Source: Clostridia bacterium (GTDB taxonomy: Bacteria > Bacillota > Clostridia > Oscillospirales > CAG-272). From it: DNA of 39,219 nt. Every line of letters starts with the position of its first letter. Positions within the stretch are counted from its first letter, which is position 1. Under the pieces are notes generated by a model. The model was not told the origin of the DNA. It made no database searches and was given only the letters and a program-made list of their open reading frames with translations. Of the stretch, positions 22,102 through 30,860 are shown piece by piece. The translations under genes and the position numbers were made by a program. The stretch lies in NCBI GenBank assembly GCA_017456145.1, contig JAFTJZ010000005.1, positions 1-39,219 on the forward strand. Reading direction: 5' to 3'.

Positions 22102-24669
22102 TTACTCAAATTCCACCGATAGCTCGGAGACCGAGGTGAAGTGTGCGCTGCCGCCCGCCATACCGATGACACGGACACCCTTGCAGAGCGTAGGGACATC
22201 CGCGGTGAGCTTGTAGCTCTGATATCCCTGACCAAAGCTGCTTTGGCTGTCACCGCTCGGGTATTTGGGCGAGAGCGTGCAGTCTGTCCCGACCCATTCC
22301 CCGTCGATCAAAAGCTCCAGGCGCAGCGTGTCGTCCTTGAACCAGCCGCCGTTGTCAAAATGTGCCCCCTCGGTAAAGGTGACGCTTGCGACCTCGACCT
22401 CGCCGCGGAAGATGTAGCCGTAATAATCCTCATGGTCGTACTGCGCATTGACAAAGGTATCGTACTGCGCCGTCGCGTGGTTCGCTCCCGCAGAGGGGCG
22501 GACTCCGTCGCGCATAATCTCAATGTCCTTGCAGCCCGCGCCGACGGGATTGCTCTCGGAGACGATAATGATGGCGCTGCCGACAGGATCGGACAGATCG
22601 ACCTCGCCGTAGGTGGGATTCAGCACGTCGACGAAATTGACGTCCAACTCAGCGCAGGAGGCAAAGCTTGCGCTGCCGCCGGGCCTGCCAACAACACGCA
22701 CACCATAGCAATAGTACGGCGTTTTGCCATTTGCAAAGGAAAACGTAAAGGTCTGATACGGGTCACCCTGCGGTGCCATAGCGTCTACTTCCATGTACAA
22801 AGGCGAGCATTCCGTATAGATCTCCGACCACACGCCATTCTCCATCAGCACCTCAATGGTGGGCGTTTCCGTAAACCAGCCGCCGTTTTCAAAATGCGCG
22901 CCCTCGGTAAACAGCACCTCGCTCAGCTTCACACCGTGGTCAAACTCCAGTCCAAACCAAACCTTCTCGCCCGGATAGATCTGACCGAAGGTGTCGTACT
23001 GCTGGGTCAGCTGCGCGCCGGCTACCGTGGGAATTTCACCGTCGCAAATAACCGAAATATCCCGGCTGCCGCCGCCCTGGGGATTGTTCTGCGAGCAGGA
23101 TGCCGTCACCTTAAAGCCGCGGTCGCCTTTGATATCGGACATATCTATCGTCTGCTCGACCGTGGAGGTCTTGTCTCCCACCTTGGCGGTGCACTTGACG
23201 GTGTAGATGCCGGGCTGCAGATAGGTATAGGAGTTCAGGGTGGCATCCACCACAGTGCCGTCACCCATATCAAAGGAATAGGTCACGTCTGCCAGCGGAT
23301 AATCCTTGGGCGGCACGCAAGCGGTCTTGATCTGCACCTCCCCTGTGCTGCGGGTAAAAAGGTTCATATAAACCGTCAGAATATCGTCGGGCCACTGCTC
23401 AAAGGGAACGGGCGTAACCCCCCGCTCTGCCGTCAGTGCCCATCTGCCGTCCTGCTCGATAGCACCCGAGGCGACAAGTGCCTCCTTTGCCAGCGCCAGA
23501 TTGAGCTCGATGCAATCGTTGAGCGTATATTCGGTGTAGGCGAATTTTCTGCCGTTGTAATCGACCGCACGGACATACTCCTCGGGCAGCCCCGACAGCC
23601 CGTACATGGTGCCAAGAATGGCTGCTGCGCTGGAGGGGTTGCAGTCGCTGTCCTGCCCGCAGCGCATGGAGATGACGATGGTGTCCTCAAAATCTCCCTC
23701 GCCCCAGAGCAGACCGATCAGAATATACGCAGCGTTGATCTTGGCGTCGATGTTATGCTCACCCTGAAATTCGGGGCACTTGTCGTCGGTCGCCCAGTCC
23801 TGTTCGATATCCTGCCATGCCTCCTCCCAGCTCATGCCCGCACGGTAGCAGTCCATGACCTGATCACAGACAGCGCGGAACTCGGTACCTTCAGGAACGG
23901 ATTGGATGCCCGCATCGATGACGGCGTTCAGATTGTCGGTGACAAACGCTGCGGCATGCATGGCGGATACGAATACACCGCCGTAGACGCCGTCGCCGTA
24001 GTTCATCAGATGTCCGATCTCAAAGGCGCGCTCGGCAGCGAGCGAGGGCATCCCGGGGAAGATATTGCCAAGGAAGTCCGCCTCGATCTGCCAGTCGATG
24101 TCATCGGCGTGGTAGTTATACAGATAATGACCCGCCAAGGAAGGCTCGATGCCCTGCTGCAGATTCAGCCGCCCTTGGTAATTGGCGTGCGCCAGACCAA
24201 ACTTGGAGTCGCAAAAATAGGGCGCGATCTCCTCTATCGTGGCATCCACGCCGCAATCCTTCATGGCGTCGATAAAGGGAACCTCGACGTATAGGTCGTC
24301 CTGCCCGAAGGCATCGTTGACCATGGTATCCCGCCAGACGGGCACCTCCCCCTCGGGGATGATCACGCTGTTGTAGCGGAACTCGGTCGATGCCGACCAT
24401 GCCACACCGATCATCTGTGCGACCCATGAGCCCGCCATTTTATCATACAGCTGCTCGTCGGTCAGGATCATCTCCTCTCCCGGGAGCGGCGCCTCCACCC
24501 CGCCGTCGGGATCCTTTTCACTGCTGTCGGGCGTCTGATCCCCTCCGTCGGCAGGTGGCTCGTCGGGCTTTTGCGCCTCATCCCGACAGGCGGCAAGCGA
24601 CCATGCCAGCGTCAGGCACAGCATGAGCGTCATCAGGATGGCTATTGTTCGTGCTAAACCGTTTTTCAT
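22102..24669 (-). CDS. Secreted ADP-ribosylglycohydrolase-fold lipoprotein with PKD and discoidin-like domains
   Basis: The 855-residue lipoprotein has a lipobox LAAC (Cys 28) and an acidic linker (to about 66). An ADP-ribosylglycohydrolase (DraG/ARH-like) domain follows (about 70-425), with acidic metal-ligand motifs FGQDDLYVE (121-129), DDID (189-192) and GQDSDCN (338-344). Next are a PKD-like domain (about 458-512, SFDMGDGTV) and two homologous C-terminal domains (about 520-690 and 700-855), each containing FTEGAHF-NGGWF and GVRV-G--GGSA-F, which look like discoidin/F5-8C-type binding modules. Family members cleave ADP-ribose or related N- or O-glycosidic bonds. A surface location with binding modules argues for an extracellular substrate. 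It follows the cytoplasmic homologue by 42 bp. Confidence 0.85.
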   Translation of the reverse strand: MKNGLARTIAILMTLMLCLTLAWSLAACRDEAQKPDEPPADGGDQTPDSSEKDPDGGVEAPLPGEEMILTDEQLYDKMAGSWVAQMIGVAWSASTEFRYNSVIIPEGEVPVWRDTMVNDAFGQDDLYVEVPFIDAMKDCGVDATIEEIAPYFCDSKFGLAHANYQGRLNLQQGIEPSLAGHYLYNYHADDIDWQIEADFLGNIFPGMPSLAAERAFEIGHLMNYGDGVYGGVFVSAMHAAAFVTDNLNAVIDAGIQSVPEGTEFRAVCDQVMDCYRAGMSWEEAWQDIEQDWATDDKCPEFQGEHNIDAKINAAYILIGLLWGEGDFEDTIVISMRCGQDSDCNPSSAAAILGTMYGLSGLPEEYVRAVDYNGRKFAYTEYTLNDCIELNLALAKEALVASGAIEQDGRWALTAERGVTPVPFEQWPDDILTVYMNLFTRSTGEVQIKTACVPPKDYPLADVTYSFDMGDGTVVDATLNSYTYLQPGIYTVKCTAKVGDKTSTVEQTIDMSDIKGDRGFKVTASCSQNNPQGGGSRDISVICDGEIPTVAGAQLTQQYDTFGQIYPGEKVWFGLEFDHGVKLSEVLFTEGAHFENGGWFTETPTIEVLMENGVWSEIYTECSPLYMEVDAMAPQGDPYQTFTFSFANGKTPYYCYGVRVVGRPGGSASFASCAELDVNFVDVLNPTYGEVDLSDPVGSAIIIVSESNPVGAGCKDIEIMRDGVRPSAGANHATAQYDTFVNAQYDHEDYYGYIFRGEVEVASVTFTEGAHFDNGGWFKDDTLRLELLIDGEWVGTDCTLSPKYPSGDSQSSFGQGYQSYKLTADVPTLCKGVRVIGMAGGSAHFTSVSELSVEFE

Positions 24670-24711
24670 ATTCTATTCTCCTTTCCGAATGTTAAGGATC
24701 ATGAGTCTTTG

Positions 24712-25833
24712 TCAATCGTTCAATGCGACAAACCTTGCTGCCACATCCGCAATGGAAAGCTCACCGTGCCCCTTGATGTAGGTCATGACCTTGTCGTTGA
24801 AACGGTCATACCAGTGGGGCGGGATGGCATCGATACCAAGGCAAGCCCCCGCAATGCTGCCGACCGTCGCACCCGTACAATCATTGTCCAGACCGATGGC
24901 AATGCACTCGCTGATGCACTTTTCATAATCGTTTCCTCCCAGCATCAAGGCAAAAACGATGGCAACCATGTTATTGATGGTATGAACGGGATGCAAATGA
25001 CCGAATTTTTCATCGATCAACATTCTTGCCCGCGCATAACAGGTGACCTGCTTTTCCACCGAAAACGCCCACTCCAGCGCTGCATACAGCTCACTCTCCG
25101 CAGGGATCTGTTTCATGCCCTCGCGCACGGCATCCAACGGAGTTTCGGCGGTAAAGGCAGCGGCAATGGCAGCCGCACAGAACATCTCGCCGTAGATACC
25201 GTTTTTACGATGAGAGAGATACGCATCGTTGTAGCACAGCTTGGCTGCCGCGACGGGATCACCCGCGCACGCATAACCAAACGCATCCGCACGGATAGCC
25301 GCGCCGATCCACTCGACGTAGCCGTTGAAGTTTGCGGCATACTCCGCCTTGGTTCCCGCGCGCAGCTGACGCAGTGCCTCATCCTCGGCGGTGCAGGCGA
25401 CGGGCAGAATGTCCTGCCAGAGCTGACCGACATCGTCCACGGTGTAGCCCTTACCGTACTTTTCCAGGAGCAGCAGGTTGAGAATGACGTAGGTCACATC
25501 GTCATCTCCCGCCGCGCAGCAGATGCTGTCCTCCAGATAATCGGAGATGGGGTTGATGCCGTAGTGCATATAGTCGCTACGATCGGTGCCGCGCCAGTAG
25601 GTCACAGGGGGGAAACTCGTCCCTGTCTCGGCGGCAATGGCCTGCATCCGCAAGATCGAATAGTTCTCCACGGGAACGCCCAGCATACAGCCGGCAAGAC
25701 GGCCGATCAGTGCGCCCTTGATGCGCGCGGGAAGATTGCTCACCGTCCGTGGGGCAACGTCCGCCCCCGCGGGGCGCAGCGCGAGAATGTCCGATAACGC
25801 GTCGGGTTGCTTGGAGTCTTGATTAAAATACAT
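24712..25833 (-). CDS. Cytoplasmic ADP-ribosylglycohydrolase family protein
   Basis: The 373-residue protein lacks a signal peptide and has the ARH fold. ARIKGALIGRLAGCMLGVPV (residues about 36-55) is the typical first helix, GDDDVTYVI the first metal motif, and LDNDCTGATVGSIAGA the second. I place the start at 25833, after GGGAGG. It is the first gene of a two-gene unit with the secreted lipoprotein homologue. ARH-family enzymes hydrolyse ADP-ribose bonds to proteins, nucleic acids or small molecules, but many bacterial members have unknown substrates. The promoter and direct-repeat operator at 25869-25931 suggest inducible control by the AraC protein encoded next door. Confidence 0.88.
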   Translation of the reverse strand: MYFNQDSKQPDALSDILALRPAGADVAPRTVSNLPARIKGALIGRLAGCMLGVPVENYSILRMQAIAAETGTSFPPVTYWRGTDRSDYMHYGINPISDYLEDSICCAAGDDDVTYVILNLLLLEKYGKGYTVDDVGQLWQDILPVACTAEDEALRQLRAGTKAEYAANFNGYVEWIGAAIRADAFGYACAGDPVAAAKLCYNDAYLSHRKNGIYGEMFCAAAIAAAFTAETPLDAVREGMKQIPAESELYAALEWAFSVEKQVTCYARARMLIDEKFGHLHPVHTINNMVAIVFALMLGGNDYEKCISECIAIGLDNDCTGATVGSIAGACLGIDAIPPHWYDRFNDKVMTYIKGHGELSIADVAARFVALND

Positions 25834-25868
25834 ATAAATACCTCCCTTTGTTCTTTTACAGCAGTACC

Positions 25869-25897
25869 ATTGTATCATAATATAGTGTGTGAGTCTA
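25869..25897 (-). promoter_or_regulatory. Promoter of the two ADP-ribosylglycohydrolase-family genes
   Basis: TAGACT (4 of 6) at 25892-25897, a 17-bp spacer ending TGA (extended -10), and TACAAT at 25869-25874, minus strand. The weak -35 fits an activator-dependent promoter. Confidence 0.65.
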
Positions 25898-25898
25898 C

Positions 25899-25931
25899 GC
25901 AATTTTGATCGAAAACTGTGCAATTTCGATC
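25899..25931 (-). promoter_or_regulatory. Direct-repeat operator, probable AraC-type binding site
   Basis: On the minus strand GATCGAAATTGC (25920-25931) and GATCAAAATTGC (25899-25910) are 11-of-12 identical, start exactly 21 bp apart (two helical turns), and end one base before the -35. This is the classic layout of AraC-family activator half-sites. The stop codon of the AraC gene is 8 bp away. Confidence 0.7.
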
Positions 25932-25938
25932 ATTCTCT

Positions 25939-26835
25939 TCAAGCTTTGCGATGTGCGGCGCGGTACTCGGTGGGAGATTGATGCATCAGCTGCCGAAATT
26001 GACGATTGAACGAGCTGAGCGAGCCGTACCCGCACCGCTCGGCAATGGTCAGAACGGCATAGGCGGTCGATCGCAGCTCACTGCAGGCGTAGCTGATGCG
26101 GATGCGCTGCAAAAACATCAGGGGCGACATTCCGATATGAGTGGAAAACAGCCGCCGCAGATGCACCTGACTGATGCTGCATACGCGACAGAGCTGCTCG
26201 ATCTGAATCTGCTCGGCATAATGCGCAAAGATGTATTGGATCGCAGGATAAATGCTCTCCACGTGCCCGGGGGCGTGCAGCTCGCCCATCTGCGGTGGCT
26301 TATGCACACCACCCCTGTCCCAGCGCGCACTCTCGTATAAAATGCAGCTGAGCAGCGCGGCGTAGTGTCCCATCTTCTCGGCGGGGGTGCGATCCTGCTC
26401 ACCGTGCAAAGAGATCAGACGCTGCAGGTAGGGCAGGATCTGCTTGCTCTCCGCCGCACTCAGAATACAACCGTCACCCGGGCGACGACACGCAAGGCTG
26501 CAAAGCTGCCCGCACTCCTGCCGCGCCGCAAAGATGCGCTCGATGTCCACCGTGATAAAGATCCAGTGGCTCATGGCGTTCTGCGCGCTTTGCGCAATGT
26601 GGTTTTCCCCGGGATAAATGACCGAAATATCCCCCGCTTCGTAGGGGTAGACGTTTCCATGAATGTAAAAGATCCCTCGCCCCTCAAGGCAAAGCCCCAG
26701 CTCAAACTGGGTGTGAAAATGAAGGCGCGCAGGTGCGGTAGTGGGGGTGGTGGGAACAAAACAGATCCCCCCCATCTCCTCGGTCAGAATGTTGTCATAA
26801 AAGGACGGCAGTGTCGTGGTGTTTTTCATGGGCAT
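25939..26835 (-). CDS. AraC-family regulator upstream of the glycohydrolase pair
   Basis: The 298-residue protein has an N-terminal cupin sensor domain (about 20-165; HFHTQFELGLCLEGRGIF and YPYEAGDISVIYPGENH) and two C-terminal HTHs (about 200-298; EQLCRVCSISQVHLRRLF, then TIAERCGYGSLSSFNRQF and the final HQSPTEYR). I prefer the start at 26835 after AAGGGAAG; another ATG lies at 26829. It has its own promoter at 26873-26902. The likely target is the operon immediately downstream, whose promoter carries 21-bp-spaced direct repeats. The inducer is unknown; cupin-type AraC sensors commonly bind sugars. Confidence 0.92.
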   Translation of the reverse strand: MPMKNTTTLPSFYDNILTEEMGGICFVPTTPTTAPARLHFHTQFELGLCLEGRGIFYIHGNVYPYEAGDISVIYPGENHIAQSAQNAMSHWIFITVDIERIFAARQECGQLCSLACRRPGDGCILSAAESKQILPYLQRLISLHGEQDRTPAEKMGHYAALLSCILYESARWDRGGVHKPPQMGELHAPGHVESIYPAIQYIFAHYAEQIQIEQLCRVCSISQVHLRRLFSTHIGMSPLMFLQRIRISYACSELRSTAYAVLTIAERCGYGSLSSFNRQFRQLMHQSPTEYRAAHRKA

Positions 26836-26872
26836 CGGACTTCCCTTCTGCACTTTGCGCGGTATTATCCTC

Positions 26873-26902
26873 ATTATAAACGAAACCCCGGGGCTTTGTC
26901 AA
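26873..26902 (-). promoter_or_regulatory. Promoter of the AraC gene, embedded in the upstream terminator
   Basis: TTGACA at 26897-26902, an 18-bp spacer and TATAAT at 26873-26878, minus strand. The -35 hexamer forms the loop and stem edge of the hairpin at 26889-26908, so one sequence appears to act as both terminator and promoter. Confidence 0.85.
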
Positions 26903-26908
26903 GCCCCG
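26889..26908 (-). terminator. Terminator-like hairpin after the beta-helix lipoprotein gene
   Basis: CGGGGCTT (26901-26908, minus) and AAGCCCCG (26889-26896) form a perfect 8-bp stem with a four-base loop. It is followed on the minus strand by GGGTTTCGTTT, a short T-rich tail. It starts 17 bp after the stop codon at 26925. Confidence 0.6.
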
Positions 26909-26924
26909 AGGGTAAAATTCGTGA

Positions 26925-29222
26925 TTATTTTGAAGAAAAGCGCACAGCGGGAAGGATCTGCGCCTTCTCATGCAGGTATGCACCCTTGAGGGTATAGCTC
27001 TGGGCCGTCTCAAGTGCATATTCCGAGCCGATAAAGGCTCGTTGCCGATCAGAGACCCGCAAATCTTCATATCCGGCTTGAAGATCTCCCTCGCTGTCCG
27101 TCGCATCGACACTGTAAATGCGGGCGCGCAGCGCACCGACACCGGCGCACCAATCGCCAAGTCGGATTTCAAAGCTGTTTCCTCGCACCGACAGATCGGT
27201 ATTACCGTCCACAGTGATCGCGGCGGCGCAGTTGGCAAGGCAGTCGGTCGGCGTGTAGTTATTGTATACCGAGCCACCAAAGACGCGGTCGGTCATGTCG
27301 GTCATGCACCACGGCTGGGTCGAGCAAGCAACCAGAATATGCGAATGTGCCTTGACGGAGGTCCAAATGGCATTTTCATACATGACAAATCCGGTAAAAT
27401 TGGCGGGATTTTCGACCACGTTGAGCAAAGTTCCCTCCATATAGGTATCGTTCCAGTTGATGTTATTGGACTCAAAGTCCAACGACACATAAGAGGAGTT
27501 CCCGGCTTGAATGATGGTGTTATATCGCACGATGGAATTTTGTGCGCGGATGTAGGTAGCAGCATTGACCCGTCCCGAGGTCAGCCCCGTGATATGACGG
27601 AAGACGGCAATTGCGGCATCGGTCGCATCGATGACGCTGTTATATTCAATCAGCGCATCCGTTCCCATGCATTTGATGCCATCCAGCCACGTTTTGGTGT
27701 GATCCGAGGCATAACAGGTGACAAGATTGTGACCGACGTAATTGAACTCCGTGCCGCTCATGACAAAAACGCCAAAGGTTCCGCATGGGTCGGACAGACG
27801 GCAGCCGATCACACTCGCACCATTGCCATTGATCCGCACGTTGCCGCCCATGCCCCAATCCGCGCTGACCTGCATCCCCGACAGATTCCCTTCCACATAT
27901 ACGTGCGACAGCGTGGTGTTATTCCCCATCTCGATCAGATTGTGTTTCTCGTCTCCGATGCGCAGGATACGTGCCATTTGGGTATAATGGGTGGGTTGTC
28001 CCTCGGTCTGCAGCGTGACGCCGTCGGGAATGGTGATGGTCTTGTCGCAAAGCACCAGCGTTCCCTGCGGCAGCGAGACCACCCCACCACGATCCAGAAT
28101 CGTCTGCAGCTCCTTGGCCGTCATGACCGTCTCCCCGGTAAAGGCGCGCTCAATGCCGTCCCAGAAGTAGGGCCCGCGGATGATATCAGACAGCATGGCG
28201 GAAAACTCTTGGCTTGCGGCAAGCTCCTTTGCCAGTGCTGCGCCGTCCCGCGACGCGAAGGCAGCGATCTCTGCCTCTGTGGGATCGCGGTTGAGCACGG
28301 CACGAAAGACCGCGTAGGTCTTTTGCGTATCACTCAAACGCAGGGCGATAAATTCATCCGAACCAAACAAGCGCACAGCCAGATCCGAGAGCGTGCCGAC
28401 GGTGCAATCATTCTCCTCAATATATTGCGTATATTCCAGATATTCTTCGCTGCGAGGTGCACGGGAAAGCCCCTCGGTAAACAGCTTGACCACATATTGC
28501 GCACCGCCGTAATGACCGTCCGTGACGTCAACGGTCACGCTCTCCCCCGTCATGTATGCACCCTCATCAAGTGTACGCACGGGGACGGTGGTAGGCTGCA
28601 CGTCGGCTGTGGGGCGGTTTTCGGTGCCGTTGACCGCACCTGTATACGGCTGCAACGCGTTTTTACGCACGGCATCGTAATAGGAGCGCACGGTTTCGGT
28701 GTCGGCAGCAAGGGCAAGCCTTTGCGCCGCCTGATCATATGCGTCGCGATTCAGATATTCACCGATCAGCACCTCCACCGCATAAGCGGTGATGCGCGGC
28801 CCGCTGCCGAGCACGACCAATTTTCCGTCCCGCACACCGATATAAAGCTGCAGCTCGTCGATGTGCGCTCTTGCCGCTGCGCTCTGGGGACGGTTGGTCT
28901 CACCCACCAGGATCTCCCGGCGGGCGGAATTGTCCTCATCGGCATCAAAATCGTTGGTGACCTCAAGCTCGATCCCCGTCAGATTTTCGATGGCTTTCTG
29001 TAGCGCCAGTGCAGCCTCAAATTCGACCGCCGTCGCCTCCTCGCCGCAGACGATGACCGCGCGGGTCGTTTGTCCGTCCAGAAGATAAAAGGGGGTCGCC
29101 TCTTGCACGGAGATGTCTGCGGGAGGAACCCCCGCTTGATCCGCGCCCGGGGTGCTTGTCTGACACGATACCATACATATCACCAATAACACAAGAATAC
29201 ACCATAAGGATCGACGTCTCAT
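26925..29222 (-). CDS. Beta-helix lipoprotein with GH67N-like and DUF4214-like regions
   Basis: The 765-residue lipoprotein (lipobox MVSC, Cys 20) has three regions. Residues about 45-190 resemble the N-terminal domain seen in alpha-glucuronidases and some polysaccharide-degrading proteins (RAVIVCGEEATAVEFEAALA, with a GETNRPQS block). Residues about 240-345 look like DUF4214 (VKLFTEGLSRAP, LFGSDEF, FRAVLNRDP). Residues about 370-690 are a right-handed parallel beta-helix, with many short N-rich turns (NGNGASVIGCRLSD, IEYNSVIDATDAAIAVFRH), the fold of pectate-lyase-like enzymes. It probably binds or cleaves a polysaccharide at the cell surface. Catalytic residues cannot be assigned. It follows the solute-binding gene by 23 bp and is probably co-transcribed. 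Confidence 0.82.
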   Translation of the reverse strand: MRRRSLWCILVLLVICMVSCQTSTPGADQAGVPPADISVQEATPFYLLDGQTTRAVIVCGEEATAVEFEAALALQKAIENLTGIELEVTNDFDADEDNSARREILVGETNRPQSAAARAHIDELQLYIGVRDGKLVVLGSGPRITAYAVEVLIGEYLNRDAYDQAAQRLALAADTETVRSYYDAVRKNALQPYTGAVNGTENRPTADVQPTTVPVRTLDEGAYMTGESVTVDVTDGHYGGAQYVVKLFTEGLSRAPRSEEYLEYTQYIEENDCTVGTLSDLAVRLFGSDEFIALRLSDTQKTYAVFRAVLNRDPTEAEIAAFASRDGAALAKELAASQEFSAMLSDIIRGPYFWDGIERAFTGETVMTAKELQTILDRGGVVSLPQGTLVLCDKTITIPDGVTLQTEGQPTHYTQMARILRIGDEKHNLIEMGNNTTLSHVYVEGNLSGMQVSADWGMGGNVRINGNGASVIGCRLSDPCGTFGVFVMSGTEFNYVGHNLVTCYASDHTKTWLDGIKCMGTDALIEYNSVIDATDAAIAVFRHITGLTSGRVNAATYIRAQNSIVRYNTIIQAGNSSYVSLDFESNNINWNDTYMEGTLLNVVENPANFTGFVMYENAIWTSVKAHSHILVACSTQPWCMTDMTDRVFGGSVYNNYTPTDCLANCAAAITVDGNTDLSVRGNSFEIRLGDWCAGVGALRARIYSVDATDSEGDLQAGYEDLRVSDRQRAFIGSEYALETAQSYTLKGAYLHEKAQILPAVRFSSK

Positions 29223-29245
29223 CTCATGTTACCTTTCCTTTCATT

Positions 29246-30736
29246 TTATTGCTCCAACGCCTCCAGCATCGCCTCGATGGCCGCGTTGATCTGTCCTTCC
29301 TTCCCTGCCCACATGGAGGCAATGTTGTCATCATAGGTATACATCATATCTCCGATAGCAAAGGTGATGTCCGCAAAGTTAAACAACCCGCCGATATCGT
29401 ATACCGTATTCCCGAACACATATTCGAGCATCTCGCGGGATTGCTCGTCTCTTGTGACCTTGTATTTGAGCAGGCGGTCATGGTATTCGGGGACGATCTG
29501 CTCGGAGCCCAGATAGGCATACAGCTCCATAAACGCGCCCTTGAGCGCGCTGTCATTGCTGTCGCTGTGCGGCAAGCACAAAACACTCAAAAACAGCGGC
29601 GACGTTGCGGAAATATACTCCTGATATTTGTCGTATTTGGGCATGGGGAGGATGCCGAACTCCATATCCGCGCTGCGCATCTGCGGTCCGTAATACATCC
29701 CGCCCAAGGTAAAGAGCACGTTGCCGTTTGTAAAGATCTCCACCTCGTTGCCGCCCTGTACGTGTACGTTGTAGCAAACGTCGGTGTCATAAAAGATATC
29801 CAGCAGCTCCAGCATGATATCCACGTTTTCCTCGGTGTAGAAGTTGAGCACGGGAAGATCGTCCTCATCCTTCTCCAAAATGGTCACACCCGCTGTGTTG
29901 AGTGCACCGCAGAGAATGTCACGGATCATCGAAATGCCGAATCGGTCTCCATACGTGGGACCCTCCTCGCCATCCAGATCGGCGCTGACCACCTGTGCCA
30001 TTTCATACATTTCCTCATACGTCCACTTTCCCTCCTTGACAATATCGTAAGGGGAGGACAGCTGATAATCCTCGATTAGCTGCTTGTTGAAAAAGACGCA
30101 CCAATACGTCGCGTCATCTGCCACGGTAAAGTCTCCCGTCAGACCGTAATGCACACCTGCGATCGAGAGCGCATCGTAGGAATTGCGATCCCAGTACGGC
30201 GCGTCTGCATCGAAATACTGCAGCGCCGCGCTATCAAGATCGCTGAGCAGATTTCCCGTGACCGCACCGGTGAAATAGCCGCTGCGTACCAGACAAAAGT
30301 CCACGTCACACGAGCCACTGTTGACCAGCGTGGAGAGCTGCGCCTGAGACTCCTGCGGCATCGAATACTGCCTTGCCTCAATGATCACGTCCAGCATTTC
30401 CTCAATCTGGCGGTCGCGTCCGTAGGCAGCATCGTTGAGGCTGTCGTTGTTGCGGCTTTCAATGCCGATATCCACGACGTCCAGCGGTGCGTAGCCCGCC
30501 CAGCCCTCGGTCTGGATCACGATCGTCGCACCACCTCCCTTGAGCGTCTCGGGGATGCTCGGCGCTTGGGTGGTCTGCTCGGTGGGCGGCGTGTTTTCCT
30601 CGGTGGGCGTGTTGCCTTCCTGCTGTCCCGGGTTCTCTGCGGGAGTCTCTTGGGGCTTTGCGCAGGAAACCGTACATAAAAGTATAAGTACGGTAAGCAG
30701 GAGGGATATCCATCGGATCGAATGATGTTTGAACAT
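29246..30736 (-). CDS. Orphan ABC solute-binding lipoprotein (family 1)
   Basis: The 496-residue lipoprotein has a lipobox CTVSC (Cys 25), an extended Pro/Glu/Thr linker (26-65) and a family 1 extracellular solute-binding fold. Family features include the DVIIEARQ region after the first lobe, YWDRNSYDALSIAGVHYGLT, VFFNKQLIEDYQL (hinge area), WTYEEMYEMAQ and LGGMYYGPQM. Such proteins deliver oligosaccharides to ABC importers, but no permease or ATPase of that class is in the window. AAAGGAAG precedes the ATG at 30736. It is the first gene of a unit with the beta-helix lipoprotein and lies 124 bp after an AraC regulator. Confidence 0.9.
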   Translation of the reverse strand: MFKHHSIRWISLLLTVLILLCTVSCAKPQETPAENPGQQEGNTPTEENTPPTEQTTQAPSIPETLKGGGATIVIQTEGWAGYAPLDVVDIGIESRNNDSLNDAAYGRDRQIEEMLDVIIEARQYSMPQESQAQLSTLVNSGSCDVDFCLVRSGYFTGAVTGNLLSDLDSAALQYFDADAPYWDRNSYDALSIAGVHYGLTGDFTVADDATYWCVFFNKQLIEDYQLSSPYDIVKEGKWTYEEMYEMAQVVSADLDGEEGPTYGDRFGISMIRDILCGALNTAGVTILEKDEDDLPVLNFYTEENVDIMLELLDIFYDTDVCYNVHVQGGNEVEIFTNGNVLFTLGGMYYGPQMRSADMEFGILPMPKYDKYQEYISATSPLFLSVLCLPHSDSNDSALKGAFMELYAYLGSEQIVPEYHDRLLKYKVTRDEQSREMLEYVFGNTVYDIGGLFNFADITFAIGDMMYTYDDNIASMWAGKEGQINAAIEAMLEALEQ

Positions 30737-30774
30737 AACGGGATCTTCCTTTCGCTTTTTTTATATTATAGCGT

Positions 30775-30816
30775 TTTTTTATGCATTTTTCTTGAACTAT
30801 TCCGACAAGGGCTTGA
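30775..30816 (-). promoter_or_regulatory. Probable activator-dependent promoter of the solute-binding gene
   Basis: A perfect TATAAT at 30775-30780 (minus) has no recognisable -35. Upstream, TCAAG occurs twice with starts 21 bp apart (30791-30795 and 30812-30816), a possible AraC half-site pair. The repeat is short, so the operator call is tentative. Confidence 0.4.
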
Positions 30817-30860
30817 CAGATTCCGCCATTGTTATCTGCCCATGCTCACATCGTTCTTGC

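Noticed and set aside
22141-24294. A 717-codon plus-strand open frame
   Set aside because: It is antisense to the secreted ARH-fold lipoprotein, has no ribosome binding site and no recognisable domain.
22102-25833. The ADP-ribosylglycohydrolase pair as an antitoxin of an ADP-ribosylating toxin system
   Set aside because: No ADP-ribosyltransferase-like gene is adjacent, and one enzyme is exported with binding modules, which does not suit an immunity role.
26970-29003. A 677-codon plus-strand open frame
   Set aside because: It is antisense to the beta-helix lipoprotein. Its composition is His/Arg/Gly-rich and it has no motif.
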